Shown: positions 21,467 to 35,677, numbered from the stretch's first letter. The stretch: 64,000 nucleotides of DNA from Blasia pusilla (GCA_050084515.1 CM114274.1:8866001-8930000), one strand, 5' to 3'. A program made the numbers and translations. Notes: generated by a model not told the origin, from the letters alone.

Positions 21467-22175
21467 TGTTCTCTTAAGAGGACAATCGATAAGAGATTTG
21501 GTGTTTTCAAATCTCTTCAATTTGTGTCTATCTCTTTCACCCATTCATAAATGGAAAATAAAATTACTTGTTCCATAAACGAGTTACCTCTTACATTTGT
21601 AGACATACCAATGAGTCCTCTTGTGAAGTGATGGGAGATCTCTTGTCACAAGTCTATTTCACTCACGAGATGAATTTAAGAAGATTTTTCGTAGAGTTGA
21701 TTTTAGGAACATTTTCTTAAAATCAATTGGAAGGGGGAGTTTCGCCTAATGCGGGTTGGCCTCTTTTATTTATCCACATTTGAGGTTTTCTTTTTTTATA
21801 AAAAAATGTTTTCCATCATTCTTTTTTATCAACATCTTTTTTTTTATCTTATGCATGCTCCGATATTGTATGCTCTGATTTTAACGCCATGTAAACGGAG
21901 AGGATAGAAATATGGAATCCCTATGAGCCTCTTCGCCATTCGGACATCCAAGTTCCCCCTAAACTTGGAAGGGTCTATATATATAAAGAAAAAGCAATTG
22001 GGCTTACAAGAAACCCTCCTAAGGTGTCGACACGTGTTGTTTTATACCTTTATGTTCCACACGTGTTTTTTAGGGTCCTTTATGATCGACACGTCTTTTC
22101 AAGTCCTCTGTGATCTACATTTGTTTCCTTGGGACAAGAGATTGTCATTTAAAGATAATAATAATTAAATTATGG
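21467..22175. other. AT-rich repeat remnants
   Basis: It contains a diverged stretch like the non-LTR tail (TTTTCCATCATTCTTTTTTATC near 21808) and a segment from 21974 (TCTATATATATAAAG with several ACACGT phrases) resembling the repeats at 28374 and 35678. No gene is recognised. Confidence 0.4.
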
Positions 22176-22199
22176 GAACTCTTACCCGTGTAAGAGTTC
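22176..22199. other. Perfect short hairpin
   Basis: GAACTCTTAC and GTAAGAGTTC form a 10-bp perfect stem around a 4-base CCGT loop. It lies in non-coding AT-rich DNA, possibly as the end of a small foldback or Helitron-like element. Confidence 0.6.
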
Positions 22200-24096
22200 T
22201 CTTAAAAGTCAAGTATGATTGTGTTTTAGGTGTCCGGTCGTTTAGAGGATGACGATGACTAAAAGAGCTTTGTCACCAGTTTTCCTGTAAAGTTTTTCTC
22301 TTGCTCGTGAATCAAGGCCGAGCAGAAAATGAAGAGGGTATGACTGCGAACGATAAAAGCACTCTGCAAAAAAATATAAACACGGCAGAAAATTTTTAGC
22401 ACCGTGGGAGATGGCCATCCACCGTGAGGTTCCTCACGGTGGAGTTGAAATCGTTTCGCACTGTGGCATCATTTCCAGCACTGGAGCTGAAATCGGAGGA
22501 GTTGAGTGATGATTTGAGGTCTTTGAGGTGGCCACGAAATCTAGCGCACTGCGCGGGGAGGAAAGAGTAAGTAAGACACTCTCCGGATTTGTCACTCCTC
22601 GAGACAGCAAAGAAATGCGAATGAAGATCCTACCTAGAATCTTCACGACCTGTAGAAAACGCACGATCTTCAGTGAACACAGTTAAGTTTCTTACGATAG
22701 TCCGCATCAAAAGACTCCGCTTATGGCTCACCACGTATGATGGGGAGAAGAACCGAAGAATCCATTTGAGACATCGGAATCCATCGAAATCGAGCAGAAA
22801 GCAAGCATGATCCTGCGAGATTGCAGAAGGCGTTGATCGTATTCTCTCATTATACATCCGAACAGATCTAATTCCTAAGGGGTGTACTTTGGTAATGGAT
22901 ACGAATTCTGTCCGAGGACACTCGACGAATGATCAACCAACCTGAAGCATGAGATTGTCCCGAACGCACTTACGAAATTGTCCTGCGCTTCTCGACTCCT
23001 GTAAGTTTCCACAGTGAAGGACGTGACCGACAGTCATGGGAAGATAAATGGTTTCTAGCTCATAGACTACAACACCACCACCACCAGTCGAGCGAGGAGC
23101 ATTACGACGAACGGTTTTGACCATTCGAAACGAATCCGCAAGAAACGTGAATTCAACATCGAAGCATTGCCAGAAGCGAAGCAATCCTGAGCCTAAAACG
23201 TATCAGTAAATCCCATGTGATTTCACTGTCCATAAACGCACAAATATGACTGGACACCACCTTCCACGGTAGTTATGGTGTCTGTCTACAGGGATTCCGA
23301 ATCCGTTTCAATGGACACCAGATTTTGCACCGAATTCAGAAGGCAAATATCGGTTGTGGAGAGCAAGCTGAACCCAACGGACCTGTGTTGATTAATAGAA
23401 GCGTTCCACTCACTAAGTCCGATCATTCTACCTCCTCACTTCGGATCTGCTAGCGCAGCTGTCGAGGAGCAACCTCGGTTTCCATCAGTGGGCCACGCCA
23501 TTTCTACAAGTACATGAGTGTTGCGCAATTCGAGGAACTGCAGGACACTATTAAGCACAGCGGTAGGAGCTATGTACATACTGTACTCTCCCCAAACATG
23601 AGCTAGAGGTTGATCTAGACTTGGCCCGAGATAATATCAAAACGCCTCTGCTCTAGTCCCCCGTCATTGTTGTCTAGATTTGAAACACACCGAGGGCAAT
23701 GGACGTGATGTGTGCGCACCTGAGAGCTCGCGAAGAGTGGCGAGCTACACGGAAACTGTAATTCAGAGCAATGTACATTACATATGTTGACATTGAGAGT
23801 AATCTATAAGATACGCGTGCGAAACTGGAGCCTCCGAACTCATGACGAGCGCCAAGAATAGATGTGTGTGGCCGTTCGCGATCGAAGGGAGTAGAGGTGT
23901 ATGGGGCTTCGAGTGTATCCTTCTTCTTTTTTCTTCATCCACCCATGTCCCATAATTGATGTCTCGATATTCTGAACATCTAAACTACTGCTACCCTTGA
24001 GACCGCGGATTACGAATTCATCGGTGATTATAATCACTGGAAACACAAGAAAGGTGAGATTCTCCATCTTGATGCAGCACAGTGGAGCCGGATTCA
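22200..24096. other. Downstream flank of MFS gene A, no gene recognised
   Basis: Base composition is closer to that of the genes than to the AT-rich deserts, and there are several minus-strand ORFs of 75-110 codons (for example 23840-24169, 22933-23184). None shows a domain or convincing splice partners. Part is presumably the 3' UTR of gene A. Confidence 0.4.
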
Positions 24097-26047
24097 CTAG
24101 TTCTCTGTTTGGACGGAGTTCTTTGACTTTAGGTGGATGATCTTCTTCCCGAAAATGCTGTATCTCCATCCGGGTGCTCTGCGATCATCTGGGTCTGTGC
24201 GTACGAAGAAAAGCATGACCAAACCGAAGATCACGACACCAAGAATCCAGTGGAAGTTGGATTCGTAAGCTTTGTCGAACGCGCCGGGAGGATAGGACTG
24301 GCTCGCCGGGAGGGCAGCGGGCTTGTGACGGTCGAACAGATGCGTGAATCCCAAACCACCACCGACGCCACCAATTGACCAAGCGGTGAGAATCATTCCA
24401 TGAAGAGCACCGATATTGTAAGGTCCGAACATATCGGTCAGAAAGCACGGAATGGTACCGAAACCACCTCCATAGGCAAATGTCAAGGTCCACATAACGG
24501 CGCGGAAGCCATCGTAATTGTTGTGGTTGATCAGGTGCGGCAAGATGGAAACGATGATGACCTGCGCCACCAAGTTGAAGCAGAAGACGCATTTGCGAGT
24601 AAACGGAGGATTCACGTTGAATGTTTTGATGAAGAAATCCGCTGTCGTGGGAAGAAGCAACCGCCCGAGACAGTTGAAAACGCCATTGATGGATACTAAG
24701 TTCGCTCCTTCACTTCTCGTCTGCCCGAACAGATCTTGCGCCATGTTGGAGAGTCTGGAGAGCGCTACGAGACCGAAGAGCTGGTTGGCGAAGAACATGA
24801 GGTACATGAAGGCGAAGTCGGGGGAAGAGATGGACTGGAGGAGGGTCATCTTAATGACTGATCGTCTTTCGGCAGTAGCTGCAGCTGTTTTCTCGACATC
24901 CACATCGCCGTTTTCCAGAGCCTTGATGCCATGATTCCCGTTGTTCTGGAATTCCTCGTCGGGTGCACTGCCTACCTTATGATCCTCGTGGTGCACCACC
25001 TTCTCACCATTAACGTCCAAGCCCGCTACAGTAAAATTGTTCGGGGGTGTGCGCATAAAGATGGTGGAAGCCAGCATAGAACCCGAAAGAATCGCACCTA
25101 GGATGGCGAAAGTCTCCGGGAGCTTGTAGGCTTTGATGAGAGGCAGATAAACTTTACTCCAGACGATAGAACCCGCACCGAATCCAGCCACCGCGAAACC
25201 AGATGCCACTCCTCGATAATCGGGGAAAAACTTCTGGAGTGCTGACACTGGCGATATGTAGTTGATGCCAAGACCGAACCCTCCCAGGACTCCATAGCCA
25301 ACGTAAAGCCCAGCTATGGATTTCCTGTGTAAGGAGAAGGACGCAATGGCTTGGCCAATTGCGAATACCACTGATCCTAGCATAAGTCCTCTGCGAGGCC
25401 CATGGCGCTCAACCCACGGACCCATGATCATGGAAGTTGTTCCGAACATGCCTGCAATTTGAAACGGAACGAGTTGTCAGTGTAGTGATAGCGCCTCGCA
25501 GCAGTTTACGATTCCAACCTTTTCAACAGGAGAGCACCGAAGAAACGCGAGAGCTCAACTGGACATGGACATGTTTCGAAGCTCAAGAGATTAAAAAAAA
25601 GGAGTTTCACATAATGCTTATAGGGGCGATCGCTTAGGATCAAAGCTCTCCTTCCCGGACGCGAAATCGAGACTCGTGCCCAAAATTTGAAGATATTCGA
25701 AGAACAAACAGTAACTACACAGATGCGGTTTGCGTAGTAGACGTCGTACCGATGGCAATGTAGAAGGTGTTCGGGGCCTTGTTGGCGGTCTTGGTTCCAT
25801 AGATGAGAATGTCGATGGGAGCGTTGAAATTGGACCATGAATACAGTGAGCCGCAGCAAAACTGGATGATGAGAGCCGAAATAAACAGCATCCATCGATT
25901 GAATCGTATACCTTTCCAGTAAAGAAACAGATACTTCTCCCGCTCTTCCAGGGCAGTAGATTTCACTACCGGCTTCACAGTCCAGTGATTGAGCAACAAC
26001 CTCACCAGAAAGTTCCTCGAGCTGACATCTTCCTCCGCTCCCGCCAT
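24097..26047 (-). CDS. OFA-like major facilitator transporter, gene A (two exons)
   Basis: Exon 1 is 26047-25750 and exon 2 is 25451-24097. The 298-bp intron starts GTACGAC and ends TTGCAG, splitting a Gly codon (G|GC). The product is 550 aa with about 12 membrane segments. TM1 is in RWMLFISALIIQFCCGSLYS. The loop 2-3 motif GPWVERHGPRRG is the MFS signature A. FFPDYRGVASGFAVAGFGAG and MFGPYNIGALHGMILTAWS are typical of oxalate/formate-antiporter-like proteins. A charged loop of about 60 residues (NGEKVVHHEDHK to TAERRS) separates the halves. The start MAGAE was chosen because gene B starts the same way. The substrate is unknown; a small organic anion is an inference from the family. No stop or frameshift is seen. 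Confidence 0.9.
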
Positions 26048-26800
26048 GCTGAACACTTCTCGAGCTACAAGGAACAAGTTCAAGACATAGAATCCAATTC
26101 AAATCAAGACCTCCGGCACACGACCCGCCTGCTCCAATCGCCGAGTGAACTCGCAGTGAAACGTAAACGCGCGTGGAACAACCACAAGGCTCCTTCGGTA
26201 AAATCTGGCAGAAGGAAAATTCCTCTGGCTCCTCAAGATCTGGGCCACAAGCCAAATGTCACATTTGTTCCGTCACAAGCTCTCACAAGTTCTCTTGCTG
26301 CTCTCTTGCTGCTGCTTCCACTTCCGCTTCCGCTTGTAGCTCCTCCTACAGCGATCGTTCCAGACGAGAGCCCACGAACAAACGCTGCGATCGATGGCGA
26401 GCCGGGAAGCACTCTCCGCATGAACTCATGGCGCTGTTGATAATAACAGCAACGCTCGAGATCAGGAGAGCTCCGCGCGATCGAATGGGCAGTGAAAATT
26501 CACCGGCGAATCTGTCCAGGACCTGCCAACTCGCACTCATTATATTCAAGATCCGCTTTTCACTTCGGGAAGTAAGACTAGTTATAAGATTCGTCAGATT
26601 TTTTGACGACCTTGAACGACGATCCTCAGGTCTCTTCTGCTTGACTTTTTTACTCTTCTGCACGACTCTACACTCAAAGTGGACGATTTCAACGATGTCT
26701 CAAAGGCCCTTGTGGCTAAATATAGAACACAAGAATAGGGTATTAGGGGAGTTTAGTAACCGCATAGTACGAGAGAATGGATGAATGAGAGAGATGATGA
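26048..26800. promoter_or_regulatory. Upstream flank of MFS gene A
   Basis: This is the presumed 5' UTR and promoter side of gene A. The long plus-strand ORFs here (for example 26173-26784) have no domain and look like chance openings in GC-richer DNA. No TATA box can be placed with confidence. Confidence 0.35.
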
Positions 26801-29800
26801 ATGAATGGTAAGAGTGGAAGAAAGTAAGTCGAAACGAAGCATACATTCTATATTTATTTCGACAAAGAAAAAAAGGAATTTATAGAGTTAACTCATTGTG
26901 TGGCCCCATGGTATTAAAAATTTTAATGTATTTTAAAAATGAAGTAGTGAAATAGCACAAAAAGGAGAAGATATGATGACCTACCACGATGACAAATGAC
27001 CAGATCTTAGGTTTATGTAATAGACAAAGGTGGGAGAGGAAACTTCAAATCCATTTGGGGTTAATACTTGGGTTGTAATAACCACATCCCATAACACATT
27101 GTGTTGAAGAGGCGTTGAAAATTAGGTGAGGATCACTCATATTTTATCCTAGAAAATTATAGGTTTGAGATAAAATAATTTGTTGATGACATTCTTATAT
27201 TTTGATACATAAATTCAGCGCCAAGATTGTAAATTCCATTATCAAGAAATATGGTTTTTATCAACCTCAATCGACCTAACTTTTGTCTCTAAGAAAAAGG
27301 GAATTTTTTTTCTCTCCAAATTTGTAAAAATTAGAGAAGGGATCATTCAAAATAAATCAAATTTTCTACCATTTTCTTTTCTCATTTCATTTTGCAATTC
27401 TTAACTCGTAACTAATTTTTTTGTAAGAAAATGGATTTTCAACCATCTAGATGAACAACTTGTAGATTAGTTGAGTGTGTGTTCTTGTAGGATTTTCCTT
27501 GCTTATATTAATATATTTTCAAGCCTTACAAGTAGCAAATAATCCACACTAGTATGGATTTTGGAATGCTCATTTGTTGTCCTCATGGGCTTCTCAATAG
27601 TGTCATTATTTTTGTATGTAGCATTTTTTGCTTAAACTTCTTTATGGTAATTCATGTATGGAGGAAAATATTTGGCACTTGAAATCATACATGGAAACCC
27701 TTGGTAAGAAGAGAAAGGTTATTTTAAGAACTAAAAATGGAGAGACACTTTTCTTCCTCGGAAAAACAAAGAAAATAATTAAAAGGTTGGGAAATTAACA
27801 TCGTAAGCCTTGGAAATATTTGGGAGGTGAGAAATGACCATAGAAAAAAAAACAAAAAAATGAGAGAAAATCCAAAAAATATTTCTAGTATATTTTCTAC
27901 CAAATTTTTATTGATAATCAATACCCATGGAGAAAATGAGGGAAAATATTGCAACATAAATTGGAAAATATTCTGAAATTTGAAAATAATGGAAATAAAA
28001 ATATAACTTCCAAATTTATCAGCCTTTCTCAACATGGAGGAAAGAAAATTTTAAATAGATGAAGATACAAATAGAAGCGGATGAGAAAACTATCAAAATA
28101 GGGTATTCAAAGAGTCGATACCAAAATCAGCCGTAAGAAGGAAAATTTAAGATAAGGGAACGTTTTGGAAGATAACTTCACTAAATTAAAAATAAAAAAA
28201 TAATTACACCAATAGTACCCAAGAGTACTTTGCATCTATTCAAAGTGATTTGTTTTCTCCTACGGATTACATACAGAGAGCGTAGAGTACAAGGATCTAT
28301 TTAACACCATAATATTTTTTAATAATAACATTGGTATATCCCATAATAAAATCATTATGGTAATACTAGGGTATCTATATAATTAAAAGAGGATGCGATG
28401 AGACGAAACCCTATAAGATGTTGACACATGTCCCCTACGGGTTCTTATGGTGTTTACACATGTCACTTTTAAATTAAGAGGGGACCTTCAATTAAGAGAA
28501 CATAATTAAATGAGAAAGAGACATGAAAACCGGATTTTTAAAATTTGAAGATTACCGGTGGATAGCACGAGCACCGGCTAGCTCTTATTAGTTGGGAAGA
28601 CAAGGTAATGACACCAATAGTTAGTACGAAGACATAATCACTTGAAAATAGAACTTCTAGTAGTGCCGACTCCCAAGACTTGAACGCACATCGAAACCCC
28701 ATCGATTTAGACTATGAGACACGATGCAATTGAGACATGGTGGCTTAAAGTTTATGGTCACTCTCTACCTGTATTAAACTTGTATGCTTGTCCCATCCTC
28801 TCTTATATCTTTTGCTCTCCTTTGGTATTTTAAAAATGAATTTTTCCTATAACAAACACAAATATTGTTGGAATCTTAGTCTCAACTAGAAGAGGTTTAC
28901 ATCTTTGAAAAATGACAAGTGATCCTACTCACTACTATTTTGTTGGAAATACGTGGAATATGTCCTTGGTCATAGATATTTCTAAAATAGACTTGTGAAC
29001 AAAAAGGCCTTAGCAAAAAAAATCTGGTAGAACAAATTCTACCACACACTCTAAAGGGATTGGTGGGCACAAATGGACACATTACCCCATACTACGCCCA
29101 TGTTGTTTCTTGAGAACGATATAACCACTACAAGTAAAAGTAAGATATCTCTTGTCCTTTCCTCATTAATTATCATATTAGTTACAAACGAAAGTAGGAG
29201 GCAAATAGTTCAAGAATGTGATATCCTCGACTATTTGAGATGCCATCGTGCAACGATTAATAATGGGCATTGGTTTTATTGATTCTTTTCTTATTTTCTT
29301 TAAGCAGAAAAATGAACCATGATTAGGAGACATTAATTCTTCTCGAAACACATAAGAAAGTGTAGATTTGGAATAAGCCGGAATTCATGGGAAACTTTAT
29401 TTACACCATGGAAAATCCCCAAAAAATTCCCTCTAAATTATTCATGGCATGACTGGAATGCATTGGGTGAGCTCAATCGTGGGGTTTGGATTAGACATGT
29501 AAGGATTCTTATTTCACTCAAAGTAGGCCAACTAATCAAAGTTCCCTTAACAAAAATCTATGGCAAGAGATTTGGTTTTCGTGCAAATATCAACTGCATA
29601 TAAATGAAGAGCCACTTAATGGAATCTTATTTTTAGCTTATGTGAGCGTGGCTTGCTTAGCTAATTACTTTACACTTGGAGTCTTACTTTTTATGGTTAG
29701 TATTTTGGGATAGTTATTTCCGAATTTTAGGATATTACAAAGGAATCTCATTTTTTCTTGGGGGAATCCTTTTGAGCTTTTGAATTCCGTTTGAAGATTC

Positions 29801-32446
29801 TTGAACTATGTGGGCTCATTTTACAAAGAATATCAACATTAGACAAATCCCTCTTTTTGATGAATCTTAAAATTATCTCTATAGCTCAGGCCCATGTTTT
29901 TTTTAGTCCATGGGATTCCTTAAATTTATGCTGACCTTAAACTCAATTGTAAGGCAGCTTAAATCCTACTAGTGAACACCCATGAGGGACTTTGCGATGC
30001 ACGGTTCTATGCATATACGCGCCCCGTCTTGAAGTTATACATATATAAAACCAAGTTTGAAAAAAAGGTGTCACTTGTCATACTTTGAAGGTGTTCCAAA
30101 AAAGGCTCCTCAAATTATATATAACCTTTGCGCAAGCATTACAAGTTTTCCCAATGAAAATTTCAACTGCTTATAATTGAAACCCATTCTAACAATGGTG
30201 GCTTCCATACTTGCCCTAACTAAATGCGACGTTCCGCTACGTTGGGGATTCTTCGTAAATCCCGCCAGAAATTATTTTAATTCTTTTGTTAGCATTTAAG
30301 AGTTGAGTTTTCTTCTTGTGAAAATAGGGTTTCTAAAATATCACAATAATTACAACCGGAGGTTGCAAGATATCCAAAAGAAAATAACTAGAAGAAACCC
30401 AAAAGCTTAAAATAACTAGTTGAGACCTTGAATTCCTCCTTTGTTCCCAGCTAAAACCTCGATTTTCAAGGGATGGTTAGATTCGTTACAATGACCAAGT
30501 CTATTTAGAATAATTAAAATTAATATTGTGAGGAGAAAAAAGCCATGTCATTCACCACAATAGCAACTTTCCATTGCTTATTATTTTCTCGCTTAGTAAT
30601 GTGATGACGTTCCACTCCATATTTCTACTAGTAATGCAGGAGAGTCCTCCTTCCTTATGGAGAAGTAGTCTTTGAGATTATTCCATTATTCCATACTTTT
30701 TTTTTCCCCAAATATGCTTTTATATATTTTGCATTATGCGAAGCCGTGTCAAAAATGTGTTCAAATATGCCACGTCATACTCTTACCACCAAAAAAAGCC
30801 AGCGCCGATGGGCAAGAAAAAGCGTCCAAAAACATTACGTCATTTTACCCTTTTGAGAACATACACACATTTAAATAAGCATTAAATAAAGACGCACAAG
30901 GGACAAAATGTAGAGTGGGTTGTGTGTAGAACATAGACTAAGTGTATGACAACACACCTCTCACTACTACCATTTCTTTCTTTCTTTCTCCATTTGTGCA
31001 ATGAAGGCTTTTGTCAAAATGCTGCCGGGGTGATTTTTTTATTTGTCAAGAATTTAATTCCAAGAACAAGTCACAATGAGTCACCTACCATAGCTTGGTG
31101 GTTTTGGTTGGGGCGACTTGTTAAGAAGCGGTCAAAACTCTCTCTTTTTGGGCCACAAGACAAGAGGATAATGTGAATGACAATATTTTGTGGACTAGCC
31201 TAAGAACCAAGTCTCTTTTTGACTTTAATGTGAGCTACTTTTCCTTTTAGACATTGTGGCTCTTGAGGATAAAGTACAAACATGACATAGTGAGTGCTGT
31301 TTTTAGAGATTCCTTTTAAGAAATAAAATACACCACCATTCAAGAAAGGTTGCCACGATTCAATTGGATGCATTTGTGTCATTTTGAGTACGAAAATAAC
31401 ACCCCTGGAATTGTTTTAAAAAATCATTAAAATTAGGTTTCTAATTTTATGAGGGCGCCGATTGTTGCCTAAGTGCTTCTCAAAGGTGCCATATCGCATA
31501 GGTTAATGTACGAAAGCCATAAGAATCACCCTCCAGGCATTTATTGTGAGACCGGGCAGCTTGAAAATGGGCAGGAAAGTAAGAGGGGACTTACGAGAGA
31601 AGGCGCCCCGGAGGAGAGGATTCAAACCCCGGTCTTTGTATTAAAAAATACACACGTGTTACACAAATGAAATTTATGCGGAATGGAGAAGTAGTTTAAG
31701 TTACCGAATCCAATAAAAACTAGACCAAATTTCTGATCTGGCCAAATTAATCAATGAGTCTAAAATAGCTAGCCAAGCCCTAAGGTCTTGATCCACAAAG
31801 AAGTATATCTAGTCATTATTGGAAAGAAGTCAAATTTTCATAGCTTTTTAGAAAAAACTTTCAAGAAACAATTCCCTTTTTCTGATTAAAAAAAATTAAG
31901 GGAAATGTCCAAGAACTTTTCTCAACGCTTGATAAAATAATTTTACAAAAAAATTGGATGAGGAAAAATCTGCAAGATGCAAATATCAAAGATTTAATAA
32001 ACTAAACCTCAAATTTTAAAAGGTTTGGGGGTAGCCTAAGTGGGAGGGGTTATTTCTGAGTGAGTTTTTTATTTAAAGAAATTGGGCATATCATGTTTGA
32101 CTAAAAATATATATATATGCGCAAAATTCCAAGACTTAGTTCTTTCTCTAGGAAAACTTGACAAGTTGATTTTTTTTAACGTTTAGAAAAATCAAAATTC
32201 CTTCAAGAAACATTAGAAAAATCGGATTCCACCTTGATTTTTTTTCAATATTTTTTTACTATAAAATTGTGGAACATTAAGATAACGGTAGCTACCAAGA
32301 GGGATCCACTTTAGTTCTACTAGTAAGCCATTCCAAATTTGGATTCTTTATGATACAACTATTTTTTTTTTAAATTTTAGTAAAGAAAATTTTTCAACGC
32401 TCAGCGAGGAGCATACCAATGTCTTGGGAGAATTGGGGTTAGGTGT
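26801..32446. other. AT-rich gene desert with old repeats
   Basis: No protein domain is seen. A Helitron-like 5' end (A then TCTATATAATTAAAAGAGG) begins at 28374, and the following GACACATGTC phrases match the family at 35678; its 3' end is unclear. A degenerate Helitron 3' end on the minus strand may lie near 29966-30005 (ACTAG, later GATGCACGG). A (TTTC) run is near 30970. Confidence 0.4.
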
Positions 32447-32646
32447 TGAACTAGCCGGAAGAATTAAAAAATTTCCGATTCATTTTCTCAATCACCGGCC
32501 TAAACCGACAGTATAGGTAGGTTCTCCTTTGTAGTTTTATCAATTTAGCCGACGGGAATGAGGAAATTTTCAAAATTTACCGTTCGGTTTTGTACAGACC
32601 TGAAATGTCTCGGTTCTCACGAAAAAACTACCCGGACCCCGGAGCA
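32447..32646. repeat. Dispersed repeat, copy 2 (partner at 5886-6056)
   Basis: Same block order as copy 1: AGCCGGAAGAATT, TTTCCGATTC, ACCGGCC, CTTTGTAG, GAATGAGGAAA, GAAATGTCTCGGTT, CCCGGACC. The two copies share orientation. The element type is unknown. Confidence 0.6.
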
Positions 32647-34877
32647 CTATAAGTACTAATTGATACTCTTGTAAATAAAGTTATGTTTCCAAGCTTTAAT
32701 TTTTTTTCTCGTGTATCCAATTGAGTAAAAATAAAAGTACTTCTAAATCACTTCATCTTGACTAAATTTATATTTTTTTAAAGAGGGAAAGGGATTCTTT
32801 AAAGAAAAAGAAACCTTATGGGAAAGAACACTACTCTATCAAGAAAATGAAACAATAACGAAGAGTCACCCACACCATCTCAACCATGATCCAAGCCTCT
32901 AATTCAAGAAAGTCATAGAATTTAGCAATGATGTCTATTGTATTGAAGTACTCATTTAGAAATATAGAAAAATAGGGCTGGATAATAAGAGAATGGTACA
33001 ACAAGTCAAAAGAATGTTAGAAGGAGAAAGAGAAACTAATGGGGACTTGACCAAGTGATAGTTTAGTTCTCACGAACACGCGTCAGAAGCCTATTAGTTT
33101 GAACATGACACAAATGAAAACACTCTATCTAAACCGGATCGAATCTCTATAAACCATTTTTTTAAAAGATTAAAAAAATAAAACTATTCAGAGTCAAAGT
33201 ATATAGAAAGCTCATTCCTCGTGGCAAAAATGGGTCTACGAAATATTTTATTCATAACATAATCATTCGAATTTCATATAAAATAGGTTACAAATGAACT
33301 ATAGACACTAGACACGCTCTACCAATTACGAACTATCGTGCTAGCCACCATAGGTCTTTTCATGGAAGTGACGTAGATTTCGTCGAAGTCAAAATAATAG
33401 AAGAATTTTAAAATAAGTGAAGAATGTAAATGATGAAAAATTAGCTAGTTTGGATTTTACTATAAAAACAAGATCATAGGATATTTTATGAAAATATATT
33501 ATGACGACCTCCCAAGAGCATCCAACATTTGTCAACGGACAAATATGAATCAATGGGATTTATTCCAAATTTAGGCTTCAAAATCTCTTAAGACAAAAGA
33601 GCCAATGCCATTATTTTGTAAGTATTAAAAAATTTCTACGTATTCATTAAACGACGACCAGTCAGTATCTTAATTTCCATTCAGGAACTTATTTTTATTT
33701 ATTTATTTCATTTTTTAATTGGATTGATGGTGGCTCAAGAATACTTTATGAAACTAAGAGAAAATTTGAGCCTTGTAAGATCGTAGAGTACTTTCTTTCT
33801 TTGCTCAAATTTTCTGGTTTTAATTCATTTAGCATCTAATACAGTCGTTAATCAATACATCCAAATTCTTAAAAACTCATATACAAACTAGTGACAGAAT
33901 ATTTCCTAAATAAATAAATAAATAAATAAATGTATATATATATATATATATATGCGAAATTAACTTCGTGTCCTCTAGTGAGAAAGGCCCCACCCCAAAA
34001 CCGCCTTCTTCCCTCGTTAATAGGACTCTCGTTAATATCCATAATCATAATATCTCCCATCAATATACTTTGACCGAGCCCCTAATATTTGTGCGTTAAT
34101 TCTCCCAAACTTTCACACGAAAGTCACTTCCTTCTTTTTGTCATTGTTCAAAGCCGTAACGACGTTTTGGACGGATTTCATCATCTAGATCCATCTCATA
34201 GATGAAAGGATAACATCCCATAGATCCATCTTTCCTCATGTGGCTTCCAAGGCCAATTGCTAATCCATGATAGGTCAAACCCAAATTCTAGTCAAGTGAA
34301 GGAATAGTTGGATAAAGGCTCAAAAGGTTTGGCGTGGCGTGTCGAGTAATGTACGAGGTCAATAGGGAAGAACTAACTCCCACCAAGTCCACGACCTAAC
34401 TTGTCAAATTCATGAAGAATGTTGTACTTATCATGAGCACACTTTAATTTACTAGAGAGAGTTTAGTCTCCCTGTGGCACAACCGAAATGAAGCTTTATC
34501 AACGAGGACAAAAATTGTAATGGCAAAACTAAGAAAATAATTTTTCATTGCCATACCCTAACTTGTTGTGCACAGCCAAAAAGAGGTTGCTTTGCTAACC
34601 CTAAACTTGTTGTGGGATAAGAATAAAGAGGTTGCTTTTCCAAACCTAAACTTTTAATGCAACGTCAGAGAAGCAGATTTATTTTCCAAGATTAAACTTG
34701 TAGTGGAACAAGGAGAAAACAAGTGACTTTTCTAACCTAGACTTGCTACACTTTTTGAGGTTTGTTATTATAATAAAGTGGATGTTTTTAGTTTGAACAA
34801 ATTGAGTCTTTGTAATTGCTTATTCCAAGGCTTCTTGAAGTATGGCCCATGAAGGGTATGCCATCAGGTTTTTGAGT
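32647..34877. other. AT-rich spacer with a microsatellite
   Basis: A compound microsatellite, (AAAT)n followed by (TA)n, lies at about 33908-33952. No gene or clear element end is seen in the rest. Confidence 0.5.
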
Positions 34878-35412
34878 CCGATAAATATGGGATATTTTGA
34901 TATGAGTATTGTATATTTAGGAAGGAAGCTTGGAAGTTGAAGTGGCGGTGAATTTGACCATGGTCCAAAAAAGTGGCTAAAATGAGAATTTCTTGGTGTG
35001 TTGGTTGCGTTGTAGTTTGTGGATAGGGTGGAGTGAGTGTGTAAATGCTATGAACTTAGGAGTTGTGAGCTCCCAAGATGATTATTTTTCTCAGTAATTT
35101 TTTATTTTTGGGGAAATAATAGGAGTTAATTTTCAGAAATTCTATCAATTATCTTGAGATTTAGTGAAGAGAATCCTTGTTTCTCTTTAAATCAGAATAT
35201 TCAATTTTTTCACTTGATAAGCTTCCTAAAGTTTTCAATCTCACAAAACTTAAAACTTCTTTGTGTTTCCCAAACAAAGGCTTTGTGTGTCTCAAACAAA
35301 GGCTTTGTGTGAGTAGGAGGGTCATAAGTTGAGTTTGACACACAAAAGGTCAACTTCCAAGCTTCCTTCCTAAATATACAATACTCATATCAAAATATCC
35401 CATATTTATCGG
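34878..35412. repeat. 63-bp perfect inverted repeat (foldback)
   Basis: The left arm 34878-34940 and right arm 35350-35412 are exact reverse complements over 63 bases, from CCGATAAATATGGG to AAGCTTGGAAGTTGA. The 409-bp spacer includes a tandem repeat of CAAACAAAGGCTTTGTGTG near 35268-35312. A second, shorter inverted repeat (GTATAATTTAGTCTTACC at 35417 and its complement near 35471-35488) lies just outside. Transcription would give a long hairpin RNA. Confidence 0.85.
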
Positions 35413-35677
35413 GCTGGTATAATTTAGTCTTACCTTTTAATTTAGTGGAAAAGTGGTATAGGGTGTGATGGTAAGACTAAATTATACTAGAGTCCAAACC
35501 ATGTTATGTATGTGAGAATCAACTAGCTCAAAATGAAGAACCAAGGGATCCTCATGATGATTTCACGGGTTTAGGCTTTTGAGCTTAAGATTTGGATTTT
35601 GTGTCCCCTTGATTCTCAGCAAGAATGTGATCAAAGAACCCTTGGATTATTTAGTGGAGAATTTTGCACAAAATATA

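Noticed and set aside
25506-26255. 249-codon minus-strand ORF overlapping MFS gene A
   Set aside because: It runs through the intron and antiphase to exon 1 of gene A; the spliced model with its paralog match explains the region.
28374-28600. Complete Helitron starting at 28374
   Set aside because: The 5' end fits, but the only candidate 3' end (hairpin next to CTAG near 28580) is followed by C, not T, and lacks the usual spacer, so only the 5' end is mentioned.
31590-31640. tRNA-like B-box phrase GGATTCAAACCCC
   Set aside because: No A-box partner or cloverleaf could be drawn; likely chance or a very decayed SINE.
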